Of a stretch of DNA of 64,000 nucleotides, positions 8,366 through 16,397 are shown in pieces. Position 1 is the first letter of the stretch. Every line of letters starts with the position of its first letter. Made by a program: the position numbers and the translations under genes. The notes beneath the pieces were generated by a model. It searched no databases. It saw nothing but the letters and a program-made list of their open reading frames with translations, and was not told the origin of the DNA. Origin of the DNA: Actinoplanes regularis (lineage in GTDB: Bacteria > Actinomycetota > Actinomycetes > Mycobacteriales > Micromonosporaceae); NCBI RefSeq assembly GCF_900188005.1, contig NZ_FZNR01000020.1, positions 83,072-147,071 on the forward strand. The letters run 5' to 3'.

Positions 8366-8992
8366 TCAGGACTCCTTGACCGCGATGGTCTCGACCGTGT
8401 TCGCCACGTGCTCGAACGCGTCGCAGGCCGCCTCCAGCTCGTCGGCTACCTCCTTCATCTTCAGGACGGTCAGCGCGTCGTACTCCCCGGAGAAGAGCCG
8501 GACCAGCAGCATCCGGTAGGAGCGGTCGCCGTCGTTCTCCAGCCGGTTGATCTCGATCCAGTAGTCCTCGAGGTGCTTCATCGAGCGCAGCCGCGGCATC
8601 GCGTCCGAGGTGATCTTCGCCTGCTGGTCGAGGACCGTGATCAGCTCGTGCATCTCCCGGGGCAGGGAGGGCAGCTCGGTCAGTCCGTAGAGGTAGAGCA
8701 GGTTTCCGACGGCCTCGAGGTGGTCCATGACGTCGTCCAGCTGCGAGCCGAGCGAGTAGATGTCGGCTCGGTCGAACGGCGTGATGAAGGTCGAATTGAT
8801 CTTCTTGTAGAGCTCGTGCGTGATCGCATCGCTGTCGTGCTCCACGTCGCTCAGTCGTTCACTGATCGACTGGACGTCGGCTCCGGGCAACGTCAGCTCG
8901 TTGAGCAGCTCGGTGCCCTTCACCAGGTTGAGCGAGGCCTTGGTGAAGAGATCGTAGAAGGCGCCCTCGACGGGACGGAATGAGAACTTCAC
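8366..8992 (-). CDS. DUF47 family PhoU-like Pit accessory protein
   Basis: DUF47 proteins are all-helical relatives of PhoU, nearly always encoded next to a pit gene, and are thought to regulate transport. The 208-aa sequence has the PhoU-like acidic metal-binding patches EHDSDAITHEL and DRADIYSLGSQLDDVMDHLE. Pit follows after 2 bp, so the two are certainly co-transcribed. A PHO-box-like sequence lies 50-80 bp upstream of the start. Confidence 0.93.
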   Translation of the reverse strand: MKFSFRPVEGAFYDLFTKASLNLVKGTELLNELTLPGADVQSISERLSDVEHDSDAITHELYKKINSTFITPFDRADIYSLGSQLDDVMDHLEAVGNLLYLYGLTELPSLPREMHELITVLDQQAKITSDAMPRLRSMKHLEDYWIEINRLENDGDRSYRMLLVRLFSGEYDALTVLKMKEVADELEAACDAFEHVANTVETIAVKES

Positions 8993-9042
8993 GGTGCGGA
9001 CCTCGATCGACGGGCTTTCGCTGGATCTTCGTGCACTCTATC

Positions 9043-9075
9043 GGTCCTCATCGGTTCACCCGTTGGACACGGGCT
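9043..9075. promoter_or_regulatory. Candidate PHO box upstream of the DUF47-pit operon
   Basis: Three 11-bp units can be read on the + strand: GGTCCTCATCG, GTTCACCCGTT, GGACACGGGCT. The central one matches the GTTCACC core well; the flanking ones are weak. It sits in the 82-bp gap in front of the DUF47 gene but in the orientation opposite to transcription. Whether PhoP uses it is uncertain. Confidence 0.4.
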
Positions 9076-9986
9076 TACGCCGGGTGTGGCGTGCCGTGAC
9101 GCCCGGCGATGACCGGCAGCTCGAGTTGCGGAGGCCGGCTCGCCGGGTGCCGTCGCAGATGTCTGGCCAGGCCCTGGAGATCCGTATCCGCGATCACATC
9201 CACGCCGGCGGCGCTCAGCTCGGTCCAGATCGCCACCCGGGCCTTGCGGGGGCCGTCGGGCAGCCCGCTGATCCGCACCGTGCGCCCGTCCTCGTGTGCG
9301 GCGCGGACCAGCGCGTGCAGTAGGTGCCGTTCCTCGGCGGCGATCGGCTCGTGGCCGTCCCAGCCGAAGCGCTGCGCCCACGGCTCACTGATCACCGGTG
9401 CCAGTTCCAGTGGGGCGGAGGAGGAGCCGAGGTCGTCGAAGCTGCCCTCGGCGAACGCGTACCGGACCTTCTGGGCGGCGAGCAGGTCGCGGACGTCCAC
9501 GATGCCGGCCACCGTCACGGTCACCACGCCCGGCGTCAGCTTCCCGTCGCTGCTGCGGGTCAGCAGCGGCGCGTGGTCGCGCAGCTGCTGGTCCAGCATC
9601 CGATAGGCGCGCAGCAGCGACGAGGTGTCCCGGCTCGGCCCGGCGAACTCGACGACCAGTTGGAACGGCGCCTGCTGGTCGGACCAGAGCCGGCCGGCGG
9701 CCGCCCGGGCCCGGGCGAAGAGCGGGGCCAGCACGAGCCGGCGAAGGGTACGGCCGGGCTGCGGGTCGCCGGGGCCGAGGAACAGCTCGCCGTGCGGACC
9801 CGGAGCCACCCGCACGGTCATCCCGGTCAGGCCGAGGCGCAGCACCACCGGCAGCGGGTCGGTGAACCGGTCCAGGACCAGCGCGTGTCCGGAGGAGAGG
9901 CTGTGCCGGCGTCGGCGGGCCAGCGCCATCGACATGGCGCCGCCTGCACCGGCGAGTCCGGCAAGGCTACCCGCGAGAGTCGCCAT
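9075..9986 (-). CDS. AIM6/PI-PLC-like phosphodiesterase fold protein, probably inactive
   Basis: A 303-aa protein resembling the AIM6-type branch of the PLC-like phosphodiesterase (TIM barrel) superfamily. The C-terminal half keeps the family pattern: VRYAFAEGSFDDL, EPWAQRFGWDG, and AHEDGRTVRISGLPDG before AGVDVIADTDLQGLARHL. The N-terminal half should carry AHNDYEH and VEADV metal/catalytic motifs; instead it reads SGHALVLDRFTDP and MTVRVAPG, so the key Asn, Asp and Glu residues are missing. The start chosen is ATG at 9986; a GTG at 9995 is an alternative. An N-terminal Ala/Gly stretch may anchor it in the membrane. It is divergent from the sigma factor gene. Confidence 0.6.
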   Translation of the reverse strand: MATLAGSLAGLAGAGGAMSMALARRRRHSLSSGHALVLDRFTDPLPVVLRLGLTGMTVRVAPGPHGELFLGPGDPQPGRTLRRLVLAPLFARARAAAGRLWSDQQAPFQLVVEFAGPSRDTSSLLRAYRMLDQQLRDHAPLLTRSSDGKLTPGVVTVTVAGIVDVRDLLAAQKVRYAFAEGSFDDLGSSSAPLELAPVISEPWAQRFGWDGHEPIAAEERHLLHALVRAAHEDGRTVRISGLPDGPRKARVAIWTELSAAGVDVIADTDLQGLARHLRRHPASRPPQLELPVIAGRHGTPHPA

Positions 9987-10085
9987 GTCCTGCACGTGCG
10001 CACCACCCCTATTAGACGGAAATATCCCTTTTCTACTGTGGCACAAGTGATACCTCGCTCTGGGGATCACACGCAGAATTGCTCC

Positions 10086-10970
10086 ATGCCATCGCCCACC
10101 GCGAGCGAGTTCGAGGTCCACCGTCCCTACCTGACGGCGGTCGCCTTCCGGATGCTGGGGAACCGGGCCGAGGCCGAGGACACGGTCCAGGAGGCCTGGC
10201 TGCGCTTCGCACAGCAGCAGGACGTCCGGGAGGCGCGCGCCTGGCTGACCACCGTCACCGGACGGATCTGCCTGGACCAGCTCAACTCCGCCCGGGTACG
10301 CCGTACCTCGTACCCCGGTGAATGGTTGCCCGCCTTCGTCGTGGACCCGGACGCCGACCCGGCCGTCCACATCGAGCGGGCCGACCAGGTCAGCATGGCG
10401 CTACTGGTGGTGCTGGAGCGGCTCACCCCCGAGCAGCGGGTGGCGTTCGTGCTGCACGACGCGTTCGGGGTGCCGTTCGAGGAGGTCGCCGCTGTGCTGG
10501 AGACGACGCCGGCCGCGGCCCGGCAGCACGCCTCGCGGGGGCGCAAGGCGGCCGCCGAGGGCGGGATCCGGCACACCGCCGACCCGGCCGAGCAGCGGCG
10601 GGTGCTGGCGGCGTTCCTGGCCGCGGCGCAGAGCGGCGATGTTCGTACACTCGCCGCGGTCCTGGCCCCGGACGTCGTCGCGATCAGCGACGGCGGCGGA
10701 GTGGTCCGCAGCGCGATGCGCGCGATCCACGGCCCGGACCGGGTGTCGCGCTTCTTCCTCGGTGTGTTGACGAATCAGCTGGCGGACGTGCACGACATGT
10801 CGGCCGAGCCGGTGCTGGTCGAGGGCGGCGCGGCGATGATGCTGCGCGGCAGCCGGCCGGACGGCAGCCGGCTGCTCGCCGTGTTCACCGTCGCCGTCGA
10901 GAATGGGCTGATCACCGGGATCTTCACCCAGCAGAACCCGGAGAAGGTCTTACTGGGTGACCTCGAGTAG
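10086..10970 (+). CDS. sigJ: ECF41-type RNA polymerase sigma factor (SigJ-like)
   Basis: A 294-aa extracytoplasmic-function sigma factor with sigma-2 (VAFRMLGNRAEAEDTVQEAWLR) and sigma-4 (LTPEQRVAFVLHDAFGVPFEEVA) regions. A C-terminal SnoaL-like domain of about 110 residues carries DGGGVVRSA and ends with NPEKVLL. Those two patches correspond to the DGGGK and NPDKL motifs of ECF41 factors, whose C-terminal domain acts in place of a separate anti-sigma factor. The ATG at 10086 is preferred because homologous sequence begins there. Its 3' end overlaps the convergent DUF402 gene by 21 bp. Confidence 0.9.
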   Translation: MPSPTASEFEVHRPYLTAVAFRMLGNRAEAEDTVQEAWLRFAQQQDVREARAWLTTVTGRICLDQLNSARVRRTSYPGEWLPAFVVDPDADPAVHIERADQVSMALLVVLERLTPEQRVAFVLHDAFGVPFEEVAAVLETTPAAARQHASRGRKAAAEGGIRHTADPAEQRRVLAAFLAAAQSGDVRTLAAVLAPDVVAISDGGGVVRSAMRAIHGPDRVSRFFLGVLTNQLADVHDMSAEPVLVEGGAAMMLRGSRPDGSRLLAVFTVAVENGLITGIFTQQNPEKVLLGDLE

Positions 10971-11456
10971 GTGCTTGCGGTAGTGCGTGGCGAACGGCTC
11001 GGTGCCGTCGGCCAGCTTGCCGAGCAGCAGCTGCGCGGCCGCGTTCGCGTTCGTGACCAGCTCGTCCGGGTAGCCGAAGAGTGACCGGTGCTCCGCGAAC
11101 TCGTCCTCGTCACGGAGTTCGACCAGGGCGGTCTCGCGGCGTCGCACCACGTCCAGGTCCAGGTCGATGATGTGCACCGTGTCCCCCTCCCAGCGGGCCG
11201 GGGTGGTGACGTCGCAGTAGACCTCGCTGGTCCGCGGCGGCGGGTTGAACATGCCGGTCCACCAGGCGTGGTGCGGGATGAGGAGCACGAACGGGATCTG
11301 CTCGACGGAGGGACGGCCGTGGTAGACCGACGCTGTACCGTGCGTCACGCCGACCCAGATGCCCAGGTCATCCTCGGCCAAGCGGCGGGCCGGGTAGTCG
11401 CGGTGAGCCGAACCGTCGTACTTCGTGTAGATCACCCGGACCATCTCGCTCGGCAT
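10950..11456 (-). CDS. DUF402 family protein
   Basis: DUF402 proteins include metal-dependent nucleoside di-/triphosphate phosphatases and FomD. Conserved family residues are visible in ARRLAEDDLGIWV, EVYCDVTTPARWEGDTVHIIDLDLDVV and DEDEFAEH, where the clustered Asp/Glu/Tyr are the expected metal and phosphate contacts. Length 168 aa is near the family norm. The native substrate cannot be assigned. The gene is convergent with the sigma factor and divergent from dinG (55 bp apart). Confidence 0.85.
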   Translation of the reverse strand: MPSEMVRVIYTKYDGSAHRDYPARRLAEDDLGIWVGVTHGTASVYHGRPSVEQIPFVLLIPHHAWWTGMFNPPPRTSEVYCDVTTPARWEGDTVHIIDLDLDVVRRRETALVELRDEDEFAEHRSLFGYPDELVTNANAAAQLLLGKLADGTEPFATHYRKHLLEVTQ

Positions 11457-11511
11457 GGGTGCACCCTAACGGTGACCGGGATATGTCGGTGGTGCCGGGT
11501 ACCGTTCCTGC

Positions 11512-13518
11512 GTGCCCGTAGCAACCAAGAAGAAGGCGACCGCCGAGCAGCTCCTCACAGCCGCGGTCGGCGCCGTCCCCGGGGGCTCCGTCCGCCCAGG
11601 TCAGCAGGCCATGGTGGCGGCGATCGACAAGGCCGTCAAAGACCGTGAGCACCTGCTCGTGCAGGCCGGCACGGGCACCGGGAAGAGCCTGGGATATCTG
11701 ACACCCGCGCTGCTCGTGGACGGGCCGGTGGTGGTCTCCACGGCCACCCTCGCGCTGCAGAACCAGCTGGTCGAGCACGACCTGCCCCGGCTGGCCACGG
11801 CGGTCGAGCCGGTGCTCGGGCGCAAGCCGACGTTCGCCGTGCTGAAAGGCCGGCACCACTACGTCTGCATGGCCAAGCTCGAGCACGTCGACGAGGAGGC
11901 GCCCACCGACACGCTCTTCGACGACGCGCCGGCGCCCCGGGCCGGGCAGTGGTTGGGCGAGGCGGGCCGGCTCGGCAAGCAGGTCGTCCGGATCCGCAAG
12001 TGGGCCGACAAGACCCAGACCGGTGACCGGGACGAGCTCGACCCGGGCGTCGACGACGGCGCCTGGCGGTCGGTCTCCATGCCGGCGCGGGACTGCGTCG
12101 GGGCGGCCCGGTGCCCCTACGGTCAGGAGTGCTTCGCCGAGGCGTCCCGGGTGCGCGCCCGCGAGGCCGACATCGTGGTCACCAACCACAGCCTGCTCGC
12201 CGTCGACATGCTCTCCGAGCGGCACATCGTCCCGCCGCACAAACTGCTCGTCATCGACGAGGCGCACGAGCTCGCCGAGCGCGTCTCCTCGGCCTCGCAG
12301 GCCGAGCTCACCCCGGAGGCGGTCGAGCGGGCCGGCCGTCGCGCCCGCACCCTGATCCCGCAGGCCGCCGCCGAGTCGCTCGCCGAGGCCGCCGACGCGC
12401 TCACCGTCGGCCTCGCCGACGTGCCGGCCGGCCGGCTCACCGCGGGCCTGCCCGACGCGCTCCGTCAGGCGGTCACCCTGCTGGAGGCGGCGACCCGCTC
12501 CGGGCTCACCGCGATCGGCGACGTCAAGTCCGACGACCCCGATCCGGTACGGAAACAGCAGGCCAAAGCGGTTCTCGACGAGCTCTCCACGACCGCCCAG
12601 CGGCTGCTCGAGGAGGACGAGTTCGACGTCGCCTGGGTGGAGAAGTCCGAGTTCGGTTCGGGGCGGCGGGCGCTCGTGGTCGCGCCGCTCTCGGTCGCCG
12701 GGACGCTCTCCCAGGCGCTGTACGCGGACCGTACGGTGGTGGCCGCCTCGGCGACGCTGACCCTGGGCGGGCGGTTCGACACCGTCGCCCGGTCGCTCGG
12801 CCTGCCGGTTTCGGCTTCCGAGGGCGAGGCGGCTTCCTCCGGCGACGGCTGGACCTCGCTGGACGTCGGCTCCCCGTTCGACTACCCGAAGCAGGGGATT
12901 CTGTACGTCGCGGCGCACCTGCCCAAGCCGATGGCCTCCGGCCTGCCCGACGTCGCCGGCGAGGAACTCCTCAAGCTCGTGCAGGCGCTCGGTGGGCGCA
13001 CCCTCGGACTCTTCTCCTCCCGCAAGGCGGCCACCCAGGCGGCCGAACTGCTGCGCGCCAAGACCGACCTGCCGATCCTGCTGCAGGGCGACGAGACGCT
13101 GCCGATCCTGGTCCGCAAGTTCCGGGAGGAGAAGTCGAGTTGCCTGTTCGGCGTGATGTCGCTCTGGCAGGGCGTCGACGTTCCCGGTGACGCGTGCCAG
13201 CTGGTGGTGATCGACCGGCTGCCGTTCCCGCGCCCCGACGAACCCCTGGCCGCCGCCCGCTCGGCCGCCGCCGACGCGGCCCGGCCGGGTTCCGGCTTCG
13301 CCTCGGTGAGCGTGCCGATCGCCGCGGTCCGGCTCGCCCAGGGCGTGGGCCGGCTGATCCGTTCCACCGGTGACAAGGGGGTGGTCGCGGTCCTGGACTC
13401 ACGCTTGGAGACGGCCCGCGGCTATGGCCCGTTCCTGCGCAGGTCCCTGCCCCCGTTCTGGTACACGACCAGTTCCGACGTCGCCCTCGGCGCCCTCACC
13501 CGCCTCGCCCAGAGCTGA
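11512..13518 (+). CDS. dinG: ATP-dependent DNA helicase, DinG/XPD-like
   Basis: A 668-aa superfamily 2 helicase that unwinds DNA 5' to 3' with a 4Fe-4S cluster. Walker A is AGTGTGKS (residues 52-59) and the DEAH box is at 248-251. Cluster ligands are Cys119, Cys195, Cys201 and Cys207, the last three in DCVGAARCPYGQECF. Motif VI appears as AQGVGRLIRSTGDKG near the C-terminus. Translation starts at GTG. No exonuclease domain is present, so it is the short actinobacterial form. Confidence 0.94.
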   Translation: MPVATKKKATAEQLLTAAVGAVPGGSVRPGQQAMVAAIDKAVKDREHLLVQAGTGTGKSLGYLTPALLVDGPVVVSTATLALQNQLVEHDLPRLATAVEPVLGRKPTFAVLKGRHHYVCMAKLEHVDEEAPTDTLFDDAPAPRAGQWLGEAGRLGKQVVRIRKWADKTQTGDRDELDPGVDDGAWRSVSMPARDCVGAARCPYGQECFAEASRVRAREADIVVTNHSLLAVDMLSERHIVPPHKLLVIDEAHELAERVSSASQAELTPEAVERAGRRARTLIPQAAAESLAEAADALTVGLADVPAGRLTAGLPDALRQAVTLLEAATRSGLTAIGDVKSDDPDPVRKQQAKAVLDELSTTAQRLLEEDEFDVAWVEKSEFGSGRRALVVAPLSVAGTLSQALYADRTVVAASATLTLGGRFDTVARSLGLPVSASEGEAASSGDGWTSLDVGSPFDYPKQGILYVAAHLPKPMASGLPDVAGEELLKLVQALGGRTLGLFSSRKAATQAAELLRAKTDLPILLQGDETLPILVRKFREEKSSCLFGVMSLWQGVDVPGDACQLVVIDRLPFPRPDEPLAAARSAAADAARPGSGFASVSVPIAAVRLAQGVGRLIRSTGDKGVVAVLDSRLETARGYGPFLRRSLPPFWYTTSSDVALGALTRLAQS

Positions 13519-13605
13519 CCTCCACCTTGACCACGAGCGCGGGGTGTCAAGACGATCGATATGGCGTCGCGGGTGGCACTTGAGCTTTGAAGGGCCCGTG
13601 CCAAC

Positions 13606-14460
13606 ATGGCTGCCATGATGGCGCCGGGGATGGGATATGGGCCGCCGGTGGCTTCGAGGAAGCGGCACCGGTGGGTCGGCGCGGCGGTCGGTGGCTGGGT
13701 TCTGGTGCTGGCCCTGGTGTCGTGGTGGTCGATCCGGAACGATCCGGCGACCGTGCCGGAGCAGCAGGGTCTCGACCGGGCGATGCCCGCGTTGCGGAAG
13801 GCGACCGGCACGCTGCTCGCTGCGGCGCAGAGCGGGCCGTGGGTGGTGCGGCTGGGTGCGCCACGGGCTGACAAGTGCGCGTTGACGCCGGTGCGGGACG
13901 GGGTGAACGCCGGGCGCGACGTCTTCCTCTACGTGCCGGGGGACCGGGCGCGGGAGGCGCTCGACCAGGTCGCGGCCGCGCTGCCGAGCGGGTATCGCGC
14001 CTCGGTGGTGCCGACCCGGTCGGGCACGCGGTTGTCGCTGTTCGCGGACGCCGGGGACTTCATCGCGATCGAGGCCGAGGCCGGGAGGGCCGATCAGGTG
14101 CTCACGCTGTCGCTGGACACCGGATGCCGGCCGGGCGGACCGGCGAGCGGCGCCGGGGCCGATCCAGCGGCGGGCGCGGCGCCGGTGACGCTGGCCGAGA
14201 CCGTGGTGGCGCTCGGCGGGCGGGCGGGCGCCGAGGTGTCGGCGTGGGCGGTGGCCTGCCCGGCGGGTGGTACGGCGGCGACGTTCCAGGCGGTGGCCGG
14301 GGAGAGCGGGAGCGGGCCGCGTGGGCTGCCCGGCGGCACGACGCCGGTGTGGTCCGGGGCCGGCGGATGGGCGTACCGGAAAGGCTCCGAATCGGTCGTC
14401 GTCGACGACAGCGGTGACCGTTCGCGGGTCAGCGTGACGACCGCCTGCCGCGTCTCCTGA
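13606..14460 (+). CDS. Membrane-anchored hypothetical protein
   Basis: I do not recognise this family. The 284-aa product has a basic N-terminus (RKRHRW), one hydrophobic segment around residues 24-42 (VGAAVGGWVLVLALVSWW), then an extracytoplasmic region, so a type II single-pass topology is likely. The outer part is Gly/Ala/Arg rich, with three well-spaced cysteines (CALTP, CRPGG, CPAGG) and a C-terminal CRVS, so two disulphides are possible. Several nearby in-frame ATGs (13606, 13615, 13618) make the exact start uncertain. A tandem repeat overlaps its stop codon. Confidence 0.7.
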   Translation: MAAMMAPGMGYGPPVASRKRHRWVGAAVGGWVLVLALVSWWSIRNDPATVPEQQGLDRAMPALRKATGTLLAAAQSGPWVVRLGAPRADKCALTPVRDGVNAGRDVFLYVPGDRAREALDQVAAALPSGYRASVVPTRSGTRLSLFADAGDFIAIEAEAGRADQVLTLSLDTGCRPGGPASGAGADPAAGAAPVTLAETVVALGGRAGAEVSAWAVACPAGGTAATFQAVAGESGSGPRGLPGGTTPVWSGAGGWAYRKGSESVVVDDSGDRSRVSVTTACRVS

Positions 14461-14520
14461 CGCGAGAGCCGGTCGAACGTCTTCCGGCCCGAGAGCCGGT
14501 CGCACGCCTCCTGACGCGAG
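14449..14520. repeat. 27-bp tandem repeat between two genes
   Basis: CGAGAGCCGGTCG recurs at 14463 and 14490, and a CTCCTGACGCGAG block at 14454 recurs 54 bp later at 14508, giving about 2.7 units of a 27-bp period. The first unit includes the TGA stop of the upstream gene. It looks like a recent local duplication. Confidence 0.6.
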
Positions 14521-14524
14521 CAGG

Positions 14525-14887
14525 TCAGTAGACGAGGGCCTGCGCGCCGTCGGACATGATCTCCTCGACGAAGACGGCGGCGCCGGCGATGCGGATGCCG
14601 GGGATCACGTCCTCGGCACCGATGCCGCGGCGGGCGGCGCACTGGGTGCACGCGGTGATCCGGCCCGCCTCCAGGAGCAGGTCGATCAGGTCGGGCAGCG
14701 GCGCGGCGTGCGGCAGCTCGAACTCGGCGGCCCGGCCGGGCAGGGCGAACCAGGTGGACTCGCCGGTCAGCCAGAACGACACGTCGACACCGGCGGTCGC
14801 GGCCGTGCTCGCCACGTTGAACGCCTGGTTGCAGCGTTCCGGTGCGTCCGCGCCGGCGGTGGCCTTGACGACCAGCAAACGTGCCAT
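14525..14887 (-). CDS. DsrE family protein
   Basis: A 120-aa DsrE/DsrF-like fold protein, the small sulfur-relay family. It begins MARLLVVKATAGADAPERC and has the typical middle GVDVSFWLTGESTW and a CTQCAARRG motif at about residue 80 in the place where sulfur-carrying cysteines are found. An in-frame ATG 12 bp further upstream (14899) is also possible, but the MARLLVV start aligns with the fold's first strand. No tus/dsr partners lie nearby, so the sulfur-relay role is only a family inference. Confidence 0.8.
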   Translation of the reverse strand: MARLLVVKATAGADAPERCNQAFNVASTAATAGVDVSFWLTGESTWFALPGRAAEFELPHAAPLPDLIDLLLEAGRITACTQCAARRGIGAEDVIPGIRIAGAAVFVEEIMSDGAQALVY

Positions 14888-14913
14888 ACCGGCCAGCATA
14901 AGATGGTCCGGTC

Positions 14914-15018
14914 ATGGTTACGGAGATCGGGTTCGTGAGTCTGCTGGTCGCCGGGGTCGGTGCCCTGGCGGGCGGTTTCGGCTATCTAGCGATGCGTATT
15001 TCGAGGGGGCGTTGGTGA
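14914..15018 (+). CDS. 34-residue membrane microprotein
   Basis: An ATG-initiated frame of 34 codons encodes a short acidic start (MVTEIGF), one hydrophobic helix with Gly spacing (VSLLVAGVGALAGGFGYLAM) and a basic tail RISRGRW. The pattern predicts a single-pass protein with a cytoplasmic basic C-terminus. Its TGA overlaps the GTG start of the nitrobindin-like gene (GTGA, 15015-15018), a classic translational coupling. No function known to me. Confidence 0.6.
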   Translation: MVTEIGFVSLLVAGVGALAGGFGYLAMRISRGRW

Positions 15019-15614
15019 GCGGCGAGACGGAAAACCCATTGGGCCCGCCGCCGTGGCTGAACGCCCCGCCGGTCGGCGTCAGTCCCTATGAGGACACGCA
15101 CGACCTGCGAGTCGGCCCCGACCTGCATCATTCGCTGCTCGGGCTGCTGCCGTTCATCGGTCTGTGGCGGGGGCGCGGGCAGGGTGGCTTCCCGGCGGAG
15201 GAGGACTACAACTTCGCCCAGGAGGTCCGGATCAGTCACGACGGGCGGGACTTCCTGCGCTTCGAGTCGCGCTCCTGGCTGCTCGACGACGAGTCGCAGC
15301 CGCTCGGCCAGGCGCTCACCGAGTCCGGTTTCTGGCGGCCGGTGCTGGTCGACGGCCGGCCCGGTGACGAGATGGAGGCCACGATGATCCGGCCGGACGG
15401 CGTCGCCGAGCTGTACCTGGGCAAGGCCGTCAGCACCTGGCTGGAGATGGGCACGGACGCGGTCGCGTACACGCCGTCCGGGCTGCACGTGACCGGCGGG
15501 CACCGGCTCTTCGGGGTCGTCGAGGGGGCGCTGCTCTACGCGCACGAGATCTCGATCGACAACAGCCCGCTGACCCCGCACATGTCCGCGCGCCTGATCC
15601 GCATCGGCGGCTGA
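15015..15614 (+). CDS. Nitrobindin-like heme-binding protein (THAP4/FABP-like)
   Basis: Nitrobindins are ten-stranded beta-barrels with ferric heme that bind or scavenge nitric oxide and peroxynitrite. The 199-aa product has the GLWRGRGQG motif (GxWxGxG) at the barrel entrance, then alternating strands. A His near the C-terminus (ALLYAHEISID) could be the axial heme ligand. The first 35 residues are an extra hydrophilic leader. GTG start at 15015 is fixed by the GTGA overlap with the microprotein gene. Confidence 0.82.
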   Translation: MSGETENPLGPPPWLNAPPVGVSPYEDTHDLRVGPDLHHSLLGLLPFIGLWRGRGQGGFPAEEDYNFAQEVRISHDGRDFLRFESRSWLLDDESQPLGQALTESGFWRPVLVDGRPGDEMEATMIRPDGVAELYLGKAVSTWLEMGTDAVAYTPSGLHVTGGHRLFGVVEGALLYAHEISIDNSPLTPHMSARLIRIGG

Positions 15615-15628
15615 CCCGCCGAGCGGGC

Positions 15629-16369
15629 TCAGAAGCCGAGCAGGCTCAACAGGCGGGGAGTCCACGGCGACCGGCCGCGTGGCACGCCGTCGAGCGAGAT
15701 CACTTCGGCGAGTCCGCGCACCGACGACGCCAGCCAGATCGCGTCGGCGGCGGCCAGCTCCGGCAGCGTGATCATGCGGAACGCGGGCCGCAGTCCCACC
15801 GAGCCGGCCACCGACAGCAGGTGGCCGGCCGTGATCCCGTCCAGGATGCCGGCTTCCGCGGGCGGGACCGTGCACAGCGTGTCGCCGCTGAGCCAGACGA
15901 CGGACGAGGTCGGCGCCTCCAGGACGTACCCCTCGAGGGAAGTCCAGATCACGTCGTCGGCCTGCTGCCGCGCCGCCCAGCGCCGCGCCGCGAAATTGCT
16001 CGCGTAGGACAGTGACTTGGCCGCCGACAGCGACCACGGCGGACGCCGCCCGACGGAGACGCCGAGGTCGGCGCTGAGGACCCGGACGCCGTCCCGTCGC
16101 TCCCGGAGCACCTGCTCCGAGATCTCCGAGACGCTCACGTGCAGCAGATTCCGGGTGTAGACGATGCGCATCACCCCGGTCCGCCGGGCTTGGAGCCCGC
16201 CGAGATCGATGGGTGGGGGCGGCGGCAGGTCGAGCAGCGCCGCGGACCGGGCCAGCCGGTCGAGGTGCTCCGGCAGCAGCCACGGTCCCGACGGCCGCAG
16301 GTGCAGGGTCTCGAAGACCCCGTCGCCGAGGAGATCGCTCGGGGACACCAGGATTCGCTCGTCCATCAA
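15629..16369 (-). CDS. Aminotransferase class IV (aminodeoxychorismate lyase/BCAT-like)
   Basis: A PLP enzyme of fold type IV, 246 aa. The catalytic lysine lies in LSAAKSLSYASNF, and the Glu and Thr-Ser of the PLP phosphate region in YVLEAPTSSVVW. GILDGITAGHLL is the second phosphate-binding segment. The family includes 4-amino-4-deoxychorismate lyase, branched-chain and D-amino acid transaminases; the short length and isolated position favour an aminodeoxychorismate-lyase-like role, but this is weak. Either of two adjacent ATGs could start it. It diverges from fur with only 28 bp between starts. Confidence 0.85.
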   Translation of the reverse strand: MMDERILVSPSDLLGDGVFETLHLRPSGPWLLPEHLDRLARSAALLDLPPPPPIDLGGLQARRTGVMRIVYTRNLLHVSVSEISEQVLRERRDGVRVLSADLGVSVGRRPPWSLSAAKSLSYASNFAARRWAARQQADDVIWTSLEGYVLEAPTSSVVWLSGDTLCTVPPAEAGILDGITAGHLLSVAGSVGLRPAFRMITLPELAAADAIWLASSVRGLAEVISLDGVPRGRSPWTPRLLSLLGF

Positions 16370-16397
16370 CGTGAAATTAGCGAACTATGCTCGTGGG

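Noticed and set aside
9986..10370. An N-terminal extension of the AIM6-like gene across the sigma factor gene
   Set aside because: The extra 128 residues lie opposite the sigma factor's coding sequence and show no family pattern; the ATG at 9986 starts the recognisable part.
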